From Tritrichomonas musculus (Eukaryota; Parabasalia; Tritrichomonadida; Tritrichomonadidae), in NCBI GenBank assembly GCA_039105265.1, contig JAPFFF010000281.1, positions 1 to 27,941 of the forward strand: 27,941 bases of DNA, written 5' to 3'. The notes below the pieces were generated by a model. It made no database searches. It was given only the letters and a program-made list of their open reading frames with translations, and was not told the origin of the DNA. Positions 1-11,070 of this stretch are shown here, piece by piece (within the stretch, counting starts at the first letter, position 1; each line of letters starts with the position of its first letter). A program made the translations under genes and the position numbers.

Positions 1-3000
1 AATTTAATGCTTTATTTATGTCTTTTTTATGATATCCTTCATAATATATTATACCTAGATAAAATAATGATTTTGCATGATTTTGGGCAGCTGCCAAATT
101 AAAATAATAAATTGCTTTATAAACATCTCTACAGACATCATGTCCAAAAAGATATATTTCACCAAGAATACATTGCGAATCTGCATTATTTTGATTTGCT
201 GCAAGTTGCAAATATTTTATTGCTTTTGTAATATCTTTTCTATTATATTCTTCATTGTAATAAATCACACCAAGATTATATTGGGCTCTTTCCTTTTTTT
301 TATCTGCAGCAAGGGTTAAATAAAAAATTGCTTTGTCTATATCCCTTTCAACAAATACACCTCGTTCATAATAATATCCAAGATAATATTGAGCATCTGG
401 ATCATTGTATTTAGCAGCAATTGAACTATAATGAAAAGCTTTTTTAAAATCTGGTTTAACAGATTCATAACCGTTAAAAAAAATAGTTGCAAGATTACTT
501 ATTGATTTTATGTGGTTTTTATTTGCTGCAAGGGTGAAATAAAAAACAGATTTATTTATATCATGAAAACTGCTCTCAGTAATAAAATAAATCAAACCTA
601 ATCCATACTGAGCTTCTTCATCATTTTGATTTGAAGCTTGAGATAGATAATATATTGCTTTTTGTACATCCTTTTGAACATATTTACCTTCAAAATAAAA
701 CCATCCAAGAGTTTTTTGGGCTCCTACATCATTTTGATTAGCTGCAAGAGTATAATAATAAATTGAGTAATCCATCAAATGTTTGTCTTTTGAATAAATT
801 AATCCAAGTGAAAATTGTGACATAGGATGATTTTGATTAGCTGCAAGAGTATAATAATAAATAGACTTCACAATATCTCTTGAAGTAAATTCGCCTGTTT
901 CATATATATATCCCAATGCATATTGAGCTCCAACCAAATTTTGATTTGCAGAAAGTGTGAAATAATGAATGGCTCTATTAATATCTCTTTTAACTACTCC
1001 AGTGTAATAAATATATCCCAGATTGAATTGTGCTTGAGAATGATTTAAATTTGAAGCTAAAGTATAATAATAAATAGATTTATTTAAATCAAAATAATTT
1101 AATTCTTCATTTTGATAGATCATTCCAAGCCGAAAAAGGGCTTTGTCATTATTTTGATTTGCTGCAAGTTTGAAATAATAAATTGCTTTATCATAATCAT
1201 GCTGAATGAAATCATCTGATAAATATATAATCGCAAGGTTATACTGAGCTTCATCAAAATTTTGTTCAGCCGCAAGTCTTATATATTCATATGCTTTTTT
1301 CAAATCTTTTTCAACATATTCACCTTGGAATAGCAATTCACCAAGTCTATTTTGGGCATATGGATAATTTTGGTCTGCTGAAATTTGGTAATTAAGTAAT
1401 GCTTTTTCCATATTAAATGTGCCAAATTCTTTATTTTCATAAATTCTCCCGAGACAAAAATTACAATAACCATCAATATTAGAATGATTAAGAGCTAGTG
1501 TAAAATAATGTATCGCTTTTTCAGCATCAGGATCAACATAATGTCCAAATTCATACATTACACCAAGTTCTAATTGAGCACGATAATTATTTTGATCAGC
1601 GGCAAGAGTGAAATATTGAATTGATTTTTCAATGTCTATAAAGAATATTGATTCATCATTATGAAATAATCCAAGCTCGCATTGTGCATAATGATTTTTA
1701 TCTTCACAAAGATAAAACCAAAAAGGGAAAAAATTTTCATTATGAAGACTACGATAATTTTTAATGATATTAGTTTCGTCAACTTTTGATATTCTTGAAT
1801 AATAGTCAATATAAAACCAATTTATCAATTCGGAAATAGTTGGTCTTTGTGTTTCATCTTCTAATGTGCATTTTTCGATCATTTTTATCATTGATGAATA
1901 TTCATTGAAATTATCGCTTGCAATTTCTTTATTAAAAATAAAGTCAATAATTTTACCAACAGAATAAACATCAGATTTATATGAAAATGATTTACCTGAA
2001 TAAATTTCAGGTGCACAAAAAGAATGAGCAAAATTTTGAGTAATTTCAATATTTTCGATTTTCGAATCAATTTTTACCATTCTATCAAAATCAAATAAGC
2101 AAACAGTATTGTTTTGATTAACCATAATATTATTTGGTTTTAAATCTCTATAAACAAAACCTTTTGAATGAAGATATTCAAGAGCAACCATTATTTCAAA
2201 TACTATTTTATATTTGTCTTCTTTTTTGAGTTCAGTTTTATTTAATGTTTTTCCTTCACAATACTCAATAATCAGACAATTGTTAGAACCATCTCTTGAA
2301 GTTCCAATATATCTTGCCAGAAATGGATGACTAATACTTAAATAGTTCGAAAGTTCTCTATTAAATAATTTGTCTTTTGGATCATTCTTGAACATTTTTA
2401 AGACAAATATCTGTTGCTTTTGAATATGAAAAATTAAGTAAATTGACGATGTATTCTCATTTCCAATTATTCGTAATTTTATGTATTCTTTTTCACCAAT
2501 TATATCTTCTTTTACTTTCTTATTAAACATTTCTTCGTAATATAGCATTCTATCAAATTTTGAGTTAGCATAACTTTTTTTTATTATGAAAGAAAAAATG
2601 CTTTTACTAATGCTTTTCCAAAAAAAATGAAAAAAGTCATTACAAAGGCTTTTGTTATTGAATTTAATTGAGAATAGTGACATAAATAACGAAATATCTT
2701 TTTCAAGCAACATGTTTTCGTCTTCAGTTGAAAATTGAGTATTGTAATTATCCGTTTTTTTAAATATTTGTTCAAACTTTTCTTTAAAATTTAAAGAGAA
2801 ACAGAATATTTTGGAATCTTGATTTAGCATAAAATATTCATTAAGATCAATTAGATCAAATTCTGAAACCAATAATAATACTTCATTAAAACAAATAATA
2901 AAAATACCAGAACCATTACCTTTTAGATCACAAAATTCATCAATGAAAATATTATTGATTTTATTTGTTTCATTAATATCAGAATTTTGCATATTTTCAT

Positions 3001-4489
3001 TTGATAAATAATGAAATGAAAACTTTTTAATAATGTCATTGAATTGATTATTTTCAAATTTGATTGAATTGTTTTCCAAATGAGATTGAAACTCAGTACA
3101 CAAACCAACATAAACATTTTGAAAAAAGTTTTCGAAATTATGCAAAACATCACAAATTTTAATTTGTGAATGATAATTAATGTAAAATTCATGAATAATT
3201 TGATGAAGAGGTGGTCTTTGGTTTGGATTTATTTTTATGCACTTCTTGTAAATACTTTCAATAATCGGATGATTATCTAATAAAAGATCCTCTGATGAAT
3301 TGTGATCTGGGAAAGTTTCTTTCATTATATAATAAATCATTTTCCCAAGCGAATATATATCGCACTTAAAAGTAAGAAATCCTGATGAAATTTCTGGAGC
3401 AGCAAAATGTTGCGAAAAATCTGCTGAACTTTCATTGTAACCACAATTGATTATTCTATCAAAATCTATTAATACAACTGTTTGGTTTTTGTCGATCATT
3501 ACATTATTGGGCTTCAAATCCCTATATATAAACCCATTCCGATGAATAAAATCAAGAACTATCATTAACTCAAAGATAATTGTTATTTTTTGTTCTTCAT
3601 TCAAACCAATTCTTTTGATATCCAATAAAGTTTGCCCGTTAATAAATTCAATAGCCAAAATTTGATATTTTTGGATTTCTCCATAATGTTTTGGTAAAAA
3701 TGGATGTCTGAGTTTTGAATAATTATATCGTTCTCTTTCATTCAATTTTAAATAATCACAATCATATTTGTTGAATTTTTTGGCTGCAAAAAGTTCACCT
3801 CTTTCTATATGATAATTTAAATAAACAGCTGAAACATTTCCTGGAGAAATGTTTCGTAATTCTATATAATCATTTACTTGAATTTCTAATGGTTTTAAAT
3901 AATTGTTTTGATTTGCAAAAAAGTCATCTATTCTGTTTTTGTTTAGTTTAGAATAACTTTCTTTAATTAAGTACCCAAATATATATTGTTGCAATATTTT
4001 CCATTTGTTATTGAGTGATAATTCTTTGAATATAATTTTGTTCTCAAAAGATTTAATTTCTTCAAAAAAGGTCTCATTACAAAAAGTTTCTTTATATGAG
4101 ACGCTAATTGTATGGTCAAATTGATCTTTGGTGTTTTGAAAAAAGCAAATTAATAAATCCTTTTTGGAAGCAAAAAGGTTTCGAAGATTTTTGAGACAAA
4201 AAAAATTAATGCTAATTATTGTATTATGAAAAACCAAGATAAAATATTCTTCAGATGATATTTTCGACTTTTTATTATAATATTTTATAAATATATATTT
4301 TGAATTTCTGAAATTGGTATAAATATTCTCATTTATTTTATTAATTTGCTCGTTTGATAAAATTTCAAGAAAAATAAAGTTTTTGATCACTTTCACCAAT
4401 TTTTCGTTTGATTTTTCATAGTTAATTTTGTGAAAACTATTAAAAATATCTCTAAAATTATCATTCATTTTTAATGAAAAAAATGACAT
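1..4489 (-). CDS. Two protein-kinase domains plus Sel1-repeat array (3' partial at window edge)
   Basis: Reading the minus strand by hand from the ATG at 4489 gives about 1,496 codons with no stop, still open at the left edge. Order: an N-terminal region (1-190); kinase domain 1 (about 195-430; Lys in a GELFAAKKF strand, YRDLKPNN with catalytic Asp 324, DFD in place of DFG, then APE); a linker (431-655) that resembles the N-terminal region; kinase domain 2 (about 660-905; YRDLKPNN with Asp 782, DFD, APE); then from about 933 fifteen full Sel1 repeats and one partial one, each ending in a motif like YYFTLAANQN. Neither kinase has a regular glycine loop, but Lys, HRD-Asp, Asn and the DFD Asp are kept, so weak activity or an ATP-binding pseudokinase are both possible. 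Sel1 solenoids bind proteins, so a scaffolded kinase is inferred. There is no signal peptide or membrane segment, so it is probably cytosolic. An alternative start is Met8 (4468). Confidence 0.85.
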   Translation of the reverse strand, partial: MSFFSLKMNDNFRDIFNSFHKINYEKSNEKLVKVIKNFIFLEILSNEQINKINENIYTNFRNSKYIFIKYYNKKSKISSEEYFILVFHNTIISINFFCLKNLRNLFASKKDLLICFFQNTKDQFDHTISVSYKETFCNETFFEEIKSFENKIIFKELSLNNKWKILQQYIFGYLIKESYSKLNKNRIDDFFANQNNYLKPLEIQVNDYIELRNISPGNVSAVYLNYHIERGELFAAKKFNKYDCDYLKLNERERYNYSKLRHPFLPKHYGEIQKYQILAIEFINGQTLLDIKRIGLNEEQKITIIFELMIVLDFIHRNGFIYRDLKPNNVMIDKNQTVVLIDFDRIINCGYNESSADFSQHFAAPEISSGFLTFKCDIYSLGKMIYYIMKETFPDHNSSEDLLLDNHPIIESIYKKCIKINPNQRPPLHQIIHEFYINYHSQIKICDVLHNFENFFQNVYVGLCTEFQSHLENNSIKFENNQFNDIIKKFSFHYLSNENMQNSDINETNKINNIFIDEFCDLKGNGSGIFIICFNEVLLLVSEFDLIDLNEYFMLNQDSKIFCFSLNFKEKFEQIFKKTDNYNTQFSTEDENMLLEKDISLFMSLFSIKFNNKSLCNDFFHFFWKSISKSIFSFIIKKSYANSKFDRMLYYEEMFNKKVKEDIIGEKEYIKLRIIGNENTSSIYLIFHIQKQQIFVLKMFKNDPKDKLFNRELSNYLSISHPFLARYIGTSRDGSNNCLIIEYCEGKTLNKTELKKEDKYKIVFEIMVALEYLHSKGFVYRDLKPNNIMVNQNNTVCLFDFDRMVKIDSKIENIEITQNFAHSFCAPEIYSGKSFSYKSDVYSVGKIIDFIFNKEIASDNFNEYSSMIKMIEKCTLEDETQRPTISELINWFYIDYYSRISKVDETNIIKNYRSLHNENFFPFWFYLCEDKNHYAQCELGLFHNDESIFFIDIEKSIQYFTLAADQNNYRAQLELGVMYEFGHYVDPDAEKAIHYFTLALNHSNIDGYCNFCLGRIYENKEFGTFNMEKALLNYQISADQNYPYAQNRLGELLFQGEYVEKDLKKAYEYIRLAAEQNFDEAQYNLAIIYLSDDFIQHDYDKAIYYFKLAANQNNDKALFRLGMIYQNEELNYFDLNKSIYYYTLASNLNHSQAQFNLGYIYYTGVVKRDINRAIHYFTLSANQNLVGAQYALGYIYETGEFTSRDIVKSIYYYTLAANQNHPMSQFSLGLIYSKDKHLMDYSIYYYTLAANQNDVGAQKTLGWFYFEGKYVQKDVQKAIYYLSQASNQNDEEAQYGLGLIYFITESSFHDINKSVFYFTLAANKNHIKSISNLATIFFNGYESVKPDFKKAFHYSSIAAKYNDPDAQYYLGYYYERGVFVERDIDKAIFYLTLAADKKKERAQYNLGVIYYNEEYNRKDITKAIKYLQLAANQNNADSQCILGEIYLFGHDVCRDVYKAIYYFNLAAAQNHAKSLFYLGIIYYEGYHKKDINKALN
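4472..4489 (-). promoter_or_regulatory. Possible Inr-like TCAYW motifs at the kinase-Sel1 gene start
   Basis: Trichomonad core promoters commonly use an initiator TCA(+1)Y(T/A) a few bases before the ATG. Two TCATT motifs lie just inside the first ATG (4486 and 4477, minus strand), and the second is 6 bases before the next in-frame ATG (4468-4466). If it is used as the initiator, translation would start at Met8, not Met1. The motif is short and the region AT-rich, so a chance match is quite possible. Confidence 0.22.
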
Positions 4490-4556
4490 TTCTTTTTTGT
4501 CTCAAATATTTTAAAAAATAATATTTTCTTTCAAATTTTAATTTTTTAATTCTCCA

Positions 4557-5450
4557 GCACAATTGAATCTTGGCCTCATTTATTATGAAGGCAAATATGT
4601 CCAACGTGATATCAATAAGGTTATTCATTACTACTCACTTGCAGTACATCAAGATGACGATAAAGCACAACTAATGCTCGGTATAATTTTTTATGAAGGA
4701 AAATATGTCAAACAAGACATCTAAAAAGCTATTTATTTCATTACACTTGCTGCAAATAAGAATAATTCTCAAACGCAATTCAAACTTGGCTCTATATACC
4801 ATGAAGGAGTTCATGTTCCACGCGATATCAACAGATCTATGAAACATTATTCACTGGCTTCAATTCAAAATCATTCACTAGCACAAACTGCTCTTGGAAA
4901 AATATATTTTGATGGGAAATATGTAGCACAATTTTTAGATATTGCTATCTATTATATTAATCTAGCTGCAAATAAAAATGAACCATCTGCACTATTATAA
5001 ATGCGCATTTTCTATTTTTTCGCGCAAGATATTAAAAAAGCAAATCATTATTTTACACGTGCAGCATATCAAAATGAACCAAAAGCGCAATTTCTTCTTG
5101 GATTTTTATATAAAGAGTTAGATGAACTTCGTGATATCAACAAAGCAATTCATTATTTATCACTTGCTGCAAATCAAATTGCATATGCACAATTCTACCT
5201 CGGAAAAATCTATTATAATGGTGAATCTACTCCAAAAAACATTAGTAAAGGCATATTCTACATTATGACTGCTTCCAAAAAATGGAGATAAAACTGCCAT
5301 TTTTGCACATGGATTTTTACTTCATGATGGAAAGAATGTCAAGAACGATATTGAAGAAGCTATTCATTACTAAAAAGAGGCTTCTTCGTTTAATAATTAA
5401 TATGCTAAAAATAATCTTGAAATCATATACAAGAACGGATATTATAAAAA
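4557..5450 (+). pseudogene. Decayed Sel1-repeat gene
   Basis: The plus strand encodes recognisable Sel1 repeats (motifs such as AQLNLGLIYYEGKYV, AIYYINLAANKNE, AQFYLGKIYYNGES) starting at 4557 with no start codon. The frame is broken by stops at 4722-4724 and 4998-5000. It is open from 5001 to 5291 (96 aa) and continues in another frame as AIFAHGFLLHDGKNV, with further stops before fading out near 5450. About eight repeats are traceable. No kinase part is present, so this is a 5'- and 3'-truncated relic of a gene like the one at 1-4489, lying head to head only about 70 bp from its start. Near its end a stretch of about 54 bp (from 5401) is duplicated in tandem. No product is expected. Confidence 0.75.
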
Positions 5451-6199
5451 TAATATGCTAAAAATAATCTTGAAATTATTTTTATTCAAATTATTCAAGG
5501 AATTAGAAAGAGCTTTTATTTTTTGACATAGAAATACTTGCAATCACTCTTATATCAAAAATTAATTTATTAATAAACATGGAAATTAAATTTTGGGAGA
5601 AAAAAAAAATTAATTTTGTATCAAAAATTGTTTATTATATGGCCATGAAATACCGTATGCATGCTTTAAAAAAGGTTTTGGAAGAAAATAAGAATTAGAG
5701 AATAATAAGATTTGCTGAAATTTCGGATGTGAAATTTCAATATTCATTTTTTCAATGTGAAAATATCCAGATTGAAAGCTATTATAGTCAGCCCAATAAG
5801 TTTTGATAGGAAACAAATTCAAAAAGGGTTTATTACACTTTTATTCCAAGAAAAAGTTGTTTTTCTTTTTTTAAAAAGTTACGGTTTCTATCAAAACTTT
5901 ATGGCAGCTAAATTGACCTTTTAAAATTTGACCTTAAATTGGCCTTAAATTGACCTTTTAAAATAAGCCAAATTTTATTAAAATGCTTCTTCCAAGTTGC
6001 CATAAAGTATGATTTACTGTTTGTAGCCTTTCTAGAATTATAAATACTTATTAGAATAACAGCATATAAGATAAAATCCTTGAAAATTTATGTTATGGGC
6101 TATATTTCATACGTTCTTAATGCTATCTGCCTTATATATATTTATTTTTTTTTTCTCCCAAAATATTTTGGATTTTTTTTTGAGGAATTATATTTCACA
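5451..6199. other. AT-rich intergenic region, no supported gene
   Basis: This holds poly-A/T runs and a short cluster of related words (TTGACCTTTTAAAA, TTGACCTTAAATTGGCC) at about 5917-5965. A 70-codon minus-strand open frame (5610-5822) matches no family I recognise and is treated as chance. No RNA gene was seen. Confidence 0.5.
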
Positions 6200-6229
6200 C
6201 ACTGTGATGGTGATGTGACCACCACGGTG
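6200..6229 (+). repeat. GC-rich palindrome, left copy, with ACTTTTTGA array
   Basis: A 30-bp imperfect palindrome has 12-bp arms, CACTGTGATGGT and ACCACCACGGTG (10 of 12 pair), around a 6-bp loop GATGTG. It is followed on the plus strand by three CTTTTTGA words (about 6251-6291). A close relative lies at 18563-18594 in inverted orientation. It stands out as GC-rich in very AT-rich surroundings. It may be a terminal repeat of a large element, a hairpin-forming site or a dispersed genomic repeat. Confidence 0.6.
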
Positions 6230-6345
6230 CTTTTAAATTTTGAAGTAAAAACTTTTTGAGAAAATGGCTTTTTGAGAAAATAGCTTTTTGATATGAAATA
6301 GCGCCAAATTTGTAGATATTTATTTACTGATAATATCTCGAAGAT

Positions 6346-6756
6346 ATTAATTTACAGATTATTTCTCCAAAATACCAATTCGCAGGTAGTTATTGATGGA
6401 TAATATTACGCAAACAGTAATTCTCAGACAGTTAATTACGAATAATATCAGACAGATAATAATTTACAGATTATTTCTCCAAAATACCAATTCGCAGGTA
6501 GTTATTGATGGATAATATTACGCAAACAGTAATTCTCAGACAGTTAATTACGAATAATATCAGACAGATAATAATTTACAGATTATTTCTCCAAAATACC
6601 AATTCGCAGGTAGTTATTGATGGATAATATTACGCAAACAGTAATTCTCAGACAGTTAATTACGAATAATATCAGACAGATAATAATTTACAGATTATTT
6701 CTCCAAAATACCAATTCGCAGGTAGTTATTGATGGATAATATTACGCAAACAATAA
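6346..6756 (+). repeat. 112-bp tandem repeat, about 3.5 copies
   Basis: Near-identical units start with AATTCGCAGGTAGTTATTG at 6377, 6489, 6601 and 6713, giving an exact period of 112 bp. A partial copy precedes the first and the last is cut short after ACGCAAACA, where the 26-bp minisatellite begins. The near identity between copies points to recent expansion. It is non-coding. Confidence 0.9.
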
Positions 6757-9700
6757 TTAACTACTCGATGCATCTAATTAAACAAACTACTCGATGTTAC
6801 TGATTAAACAAACTACTCGATGTTACCAATTAAACAAACTACTCGATGCATCTAATTAAACAAACTACTCGATTCATCTAATTAATTCAAATTACTCGAT
6901 GCATCTAATTAAACACACTATTCGATGTTATAAATTAAACAATTTCTAGATGTTACCAATTAATTCAAACTACTCGATGCATCTAATTAAATAAACTACT
7001 CGATGCATCTAATTAAACAAACTACTCGATGTTACCAATTAATTCAAACTACTCGATGCATCTAATTAAACAAACTACTCGATGCATCTAATTAAACAAA
7101 CTACTCGATGCATCTAATTAAACAAACTACTCGATGCATCTAATTAAACAAACTACTCGATGCATCTAATTAAACAAACTAGTCGATGTTACCAATTAAT
7201 TCAAACTACTCGATGCATCTAATTAAACACACTATTCGATGTTACTAATTAAACAAACTAGTCGATGTTACCAATTAATTCAAACTACTCGATGCATCTA
7301 ATTAAACAAACTAGTCGATGTTACCAATTAATTCAAACTACTCGATGCATCTAATTAAACAAACTACTCGATGCATCTAATTAAACAAACTACTCGATGC
7401 ATCTAATTAAACAAACTACTCGATGCATCTAATTAAACAAACTACTCGATGCATCTAATTAAACAAACTAGTCGATGTTACCAATTAATTCAAACTACTC
7501 GATGCATCTAATTAAACACACTATTCGATGTTACTAATTAAACAAACTAGTCGATGTTACCAATTAATTCAAACTACTCGATGCATCTAATTAAACAAAC
7601 TACTCGATGCATCTAATTAAACAAACTACTCGATGTTACCAATTAATTCAAACTACTCGATGCATCTAATTAAACACACTATTCGATGTTACTAATTAAA
7701 CAAACTAGTCGATGTTACCAATTAATTCAAACTACTCGATGCATCTAATTAAACAAACTACTCGATGCATCTAATTAAACAAACTACTCGATGCATCTAA
7801 TTAAACAAACTACTCGATGCATCTAATTAAACAAACTACTCGATGCATCTAATTAAACACACTATTCGATGTTACTAATTAAACAAACTAGTCGATGTTA
7901 CCAATTAATTCAAACTACTCGATGCATCTAATTAAACAAACTACTCGATGTTACCAATTAATTCAAACTACTCGATGCATCTAATGAAACAAACTACTCG
8001 ATGCATCTAATTAAACAAACTACTCGATGTTACCAATTAATTCAAACTACTCGATGCATCTAATGAAACAAACTACTCGATGCATCTAATTAAACAAACT
8101 AGTCGATGTTACCAATTAATTCAAACTACTCGATGCATCTAATTAAACACACTATTCGATGTTACTAATTAAACAAACTAGTCGATGTTACCAATTAATT
8201 CAAACTACTCGATGCATCTAATTAAACAAACTACTCGATGCATCTAATTAAACAAACTAGTCGATGTTACCAATTAATTCAAACTACTCGATGCATCTAA
8301 TTAAACAAACTACTCGATGTTACCAATTAATTCAAACTACTCGATGCATCTAATTAAACAAACTAGTCGATGTTACCAATTAATTCAAACTACTCGATGC
8401 ATCTAATTAAACACACTATTCGATGTTACTAATTAAACAAACTAGTCGATGTTACCAATTAATTCAAACTACTCGATGCATCTAATTAAACAAACTACTC
8501 GATGCATCTAATTAAACAAACTACTCGATGCATCTAATTAAACAAACTAGTCGATGTTACCAATTAATTCAAACTACTCGATGCATCTAATTAAACACAC
8601 TATTCGATGTTACTAATTAAACAAACTAGTCGATGTTACCAATTAATTCAAACTACTCGATGCATCTAATTAAACAAACTACTCGATGCATCTAATTAAA
8701 CAAACTACTCGATGTTACCAATTAATTCAAACTACTCGATGCATCTAATGAAACAAACTACTCGATGCATCTAATTAAACAAACTAGTCGATGTTACCAA
8801 TTAATTCAAACTACTCGATGCATCTAATTAAACACACTATTCGATGTTATAAATTAAACAAACTAGTCGATGTTACCAATTAATTCAAACTACTCGATGC
8901 ATCTAATTAAATAAACTACTCGATGCATCTAATTAAACAAACTACTCGATGCATCTAATTAAACAAACTACTCGATGCATCTAATTAATTCAAACTACTC
9001 GATGCATCTAATTAAACAAACTACTCGATGCATCTAATTAAACAAACTACTCGATGTTACCAATTAATTCAAACTACTCGATGCATCTAATTAAACAAAC
9101 TACTCGATGTTACCAATTAATTCAAACTACTCGATGCATCTAATTAAACAAACTACTCGATGTTACCAATTAATTCAAACTACTCGATGCATCTAATTAA
9201 ACAAACTAGTCGATGTTACCAATTAATTCAAACTACTCGATGCATCTAATTAAACAAACTACTCGATGTTACCAATTAATTCAAACTACTCGATGCATCT
9301 AATTAAACAAACTACTCGATGCATCTAATTGAACAAACTACTCGATGCATCTAATTAAACAAACTACTCGATGCATCTAATTAAACAAACTACTCGATGC
9401 ATCTAATTAAACAAACTACTCGATGCATCTAATTAAACAAACTAGTCGATGTTACCAATTAATTCAAACTACTCGATGCATCTAATTAAACAAAATACTC
9501 GATGCATCTAATGAAACAAACTACTCGATGCATCTAATTAAACACACTATTCGATGTTATAAATTAAACAACTTCTCGATGTTACCAATTAATTCAAACT
9601 ACTCGATGCATCTAATTAAATAAACTACTCGATGCATCTAATTGAACAAACTACTCGATGCATCTAATTAAACAAACTACTCGATGCATCTAATTAAACA

Positions 9701-10088
9701 AACTACTCGATGCATCTAATTAAACAAACTACTCGATGCATCTAATTAAACAAACTAGTCGATGTTACCAATTAATTCAAACTACTCGATGCATCTAATT
9801 AAACAAAATACTCGATGCATCTAATGAAACAAACTACTCGATGCATCTAATTAAACACACTATTCGATGTTATAAATTAAACAACTTCTCGATGTTACCA
9901 ATTAATTCAAACTACTCGATGCATCTAATTAAACAAACTACTCGATGCATCTAATTAAACAAACTACTCGATGCATCTAATTAAATAAACTACTCGATGC
10001 ATCTAATTAAACACACTATTCGATGCATCTAATTAAACAAACTAGTCGATGTTACTAATTAAACAAACTACTCGATGTTACTAATTAC
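6757..10088 (+). repeat. 26/27-bp minisatellite, about 125 copies, with higher-order order
   Basis: The array is built from two main unit types: a 26-bp unit with core CGATGCATCTAATTAAAC and a 27-bp unit with core CGATGTTACCAATTAATTC. A third type carries an ACTATTCGATGTTACTAATT core. Units follow each other in recurring orders, notably an ACTAGTCGATG unit, then a unit ending AAACAC, then the ACTATTCGATG unit. The array is therefore hierarchical, a sign of repeated unequal exchange. A few variant units (AATGAAAC, ACAAAATACTC, AATTGAAC) mark blocks copied together, for example around 9300-9560 and 9640-9880. There is no coding potential. Confidence 0.95.
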
Positions 10089-10231
10089 TTAAAATCATAA
10101 TACATTTATATTTTCAAAAATTTAAAAATAATCAAATCTTCCAAATAAACAATAATAATTATAACAAAAAATTAATTGAATAACGTCAAGGGGAAACTTG
10201 CTTTTTATATAATATTTTGTAATTAAACAAA

Positions 10232-10774
10232 TTAATCATAATATCCATATTCATACTCATATTCATTGTTGTCGTTATCATCATTGTCGTTATCTTCATA
10301 TTCATTGTTGCCTTCTTTGTATTTAATGATTTCATTATCATATTCATTAACACTATAGCTATTACTTTCTTCATATTCATCTTCATTTACATTTTTTTCT
10401 TGCTGCAATTGTTGCCATTTTTTTAATGCAGGGCATGTTCTAGCAAAATGTTTTGCCCCGTTGCAAATTATGCAATGTCTTTTTGCCATCTTATCTTTTA
10501 ATGGACTGAAATCGATAAATTTTCGTATTTCATTTAAATTTGGACAATTCTTTGTATCATGATTATCATTGCAGATCTGACATTTAACTTTTTTCTCTTT
10601 CTTATTTTTCTCGCTTTTTCTTTGCCTTTTATATCTTCCTTCTTTTGGTCTTCCCGCCCTTTTTCCATAAGGCTCTTGGACTTTTGGAATGCCTAAAAGT
10701 TCATTTTCTAGATCATGCAAAGTTGTCATAACTTTTTTATAGTTTTCATTGCTTTGACACCCGAGCTCAGCCAA
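10232..10774 (-). CDS. MULE transposase C-terminal part: SWIM-linked AT-hook and zinc knuckles
   Basis: This is the open frame for the last part of the transposase. The ATG at 10774 is internal: the same frame is open upstream to about 11095 and encodes the SWIM zinc finger. Numbered from that ATG, residues 38-50 hold an AT-hook-like GKRAGRPKEGR. Residues 65-77 hold a CX2CX3HX4C knuckle and 101-114 a regular CX2CX4HX4C knuckle. Residues 131-180 are an acidic, Asn/Tyr-rich tail ending EYEYGYYD. Zinc knuckles and SWIM fingers are common companions of MULE/FAR1-type transposases and bind nucleic acid. It is not an independent gene: it continues the frame at 11071-12345 after one frameshift. Confidence 0.7.
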   Translation of the reverse strand: MAELGCQSNENYKKVMTTLHDLENELLGIPKVQEPYGKRAGRPKEGRYKRQRKSEKNKKEKKVKCQICNDNHDTKNCPNLNEIRKFIDFSPLKDKMAKRHCIICNGAKHFARTCPALKKWQQLQQEKNVNEDEYEESNSYSVNEYDNEIIKYKEGNNEYEDNDNDDNDNNEYEYEYGYYD

Positions 10775-11070
10775 GCTTTTGCATTCAGCCGCGATATCTA
10801 AGTACCTCTTTTTTTTTGATCTTGATCCATGCTTCGCATTTAAATTTATAAAAGGAATTTCATTTTTTTCATTAATTTGGCATTCTGTATATTCTATTTC
10901 ACTTAATATCCATCTTTTAGAAATTATATCTTTACATATTTTTAGATCAATTTTATTTTCAATGAAAACTTTAATAATGTGAGAGCATGGTAGTCCAGTT
11001 GTGGTAATCTTACCACAACTGCATTCCCAATGATCGTTCTTGGTAACGATAAAAGAATCTCCTGTTTTCT

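Noticed and set aside
77-319. 80-codon plus-strand frame at the left end
   Set aside because: It is antisense to the Sel1 repeats of the continuous minus-strand gene.
1888-3192. Three minus-strand short frames (60, 63 and 89 codons)
   Set aside because: They lie in other frames within the continuous kinase-Sel1 frame and show no family motif.
6757-10088. CRISPR-like array
   Set aside because: Units are contiguous with no unique spacers, and the genome is eukaryotic; it is a minisatellite.
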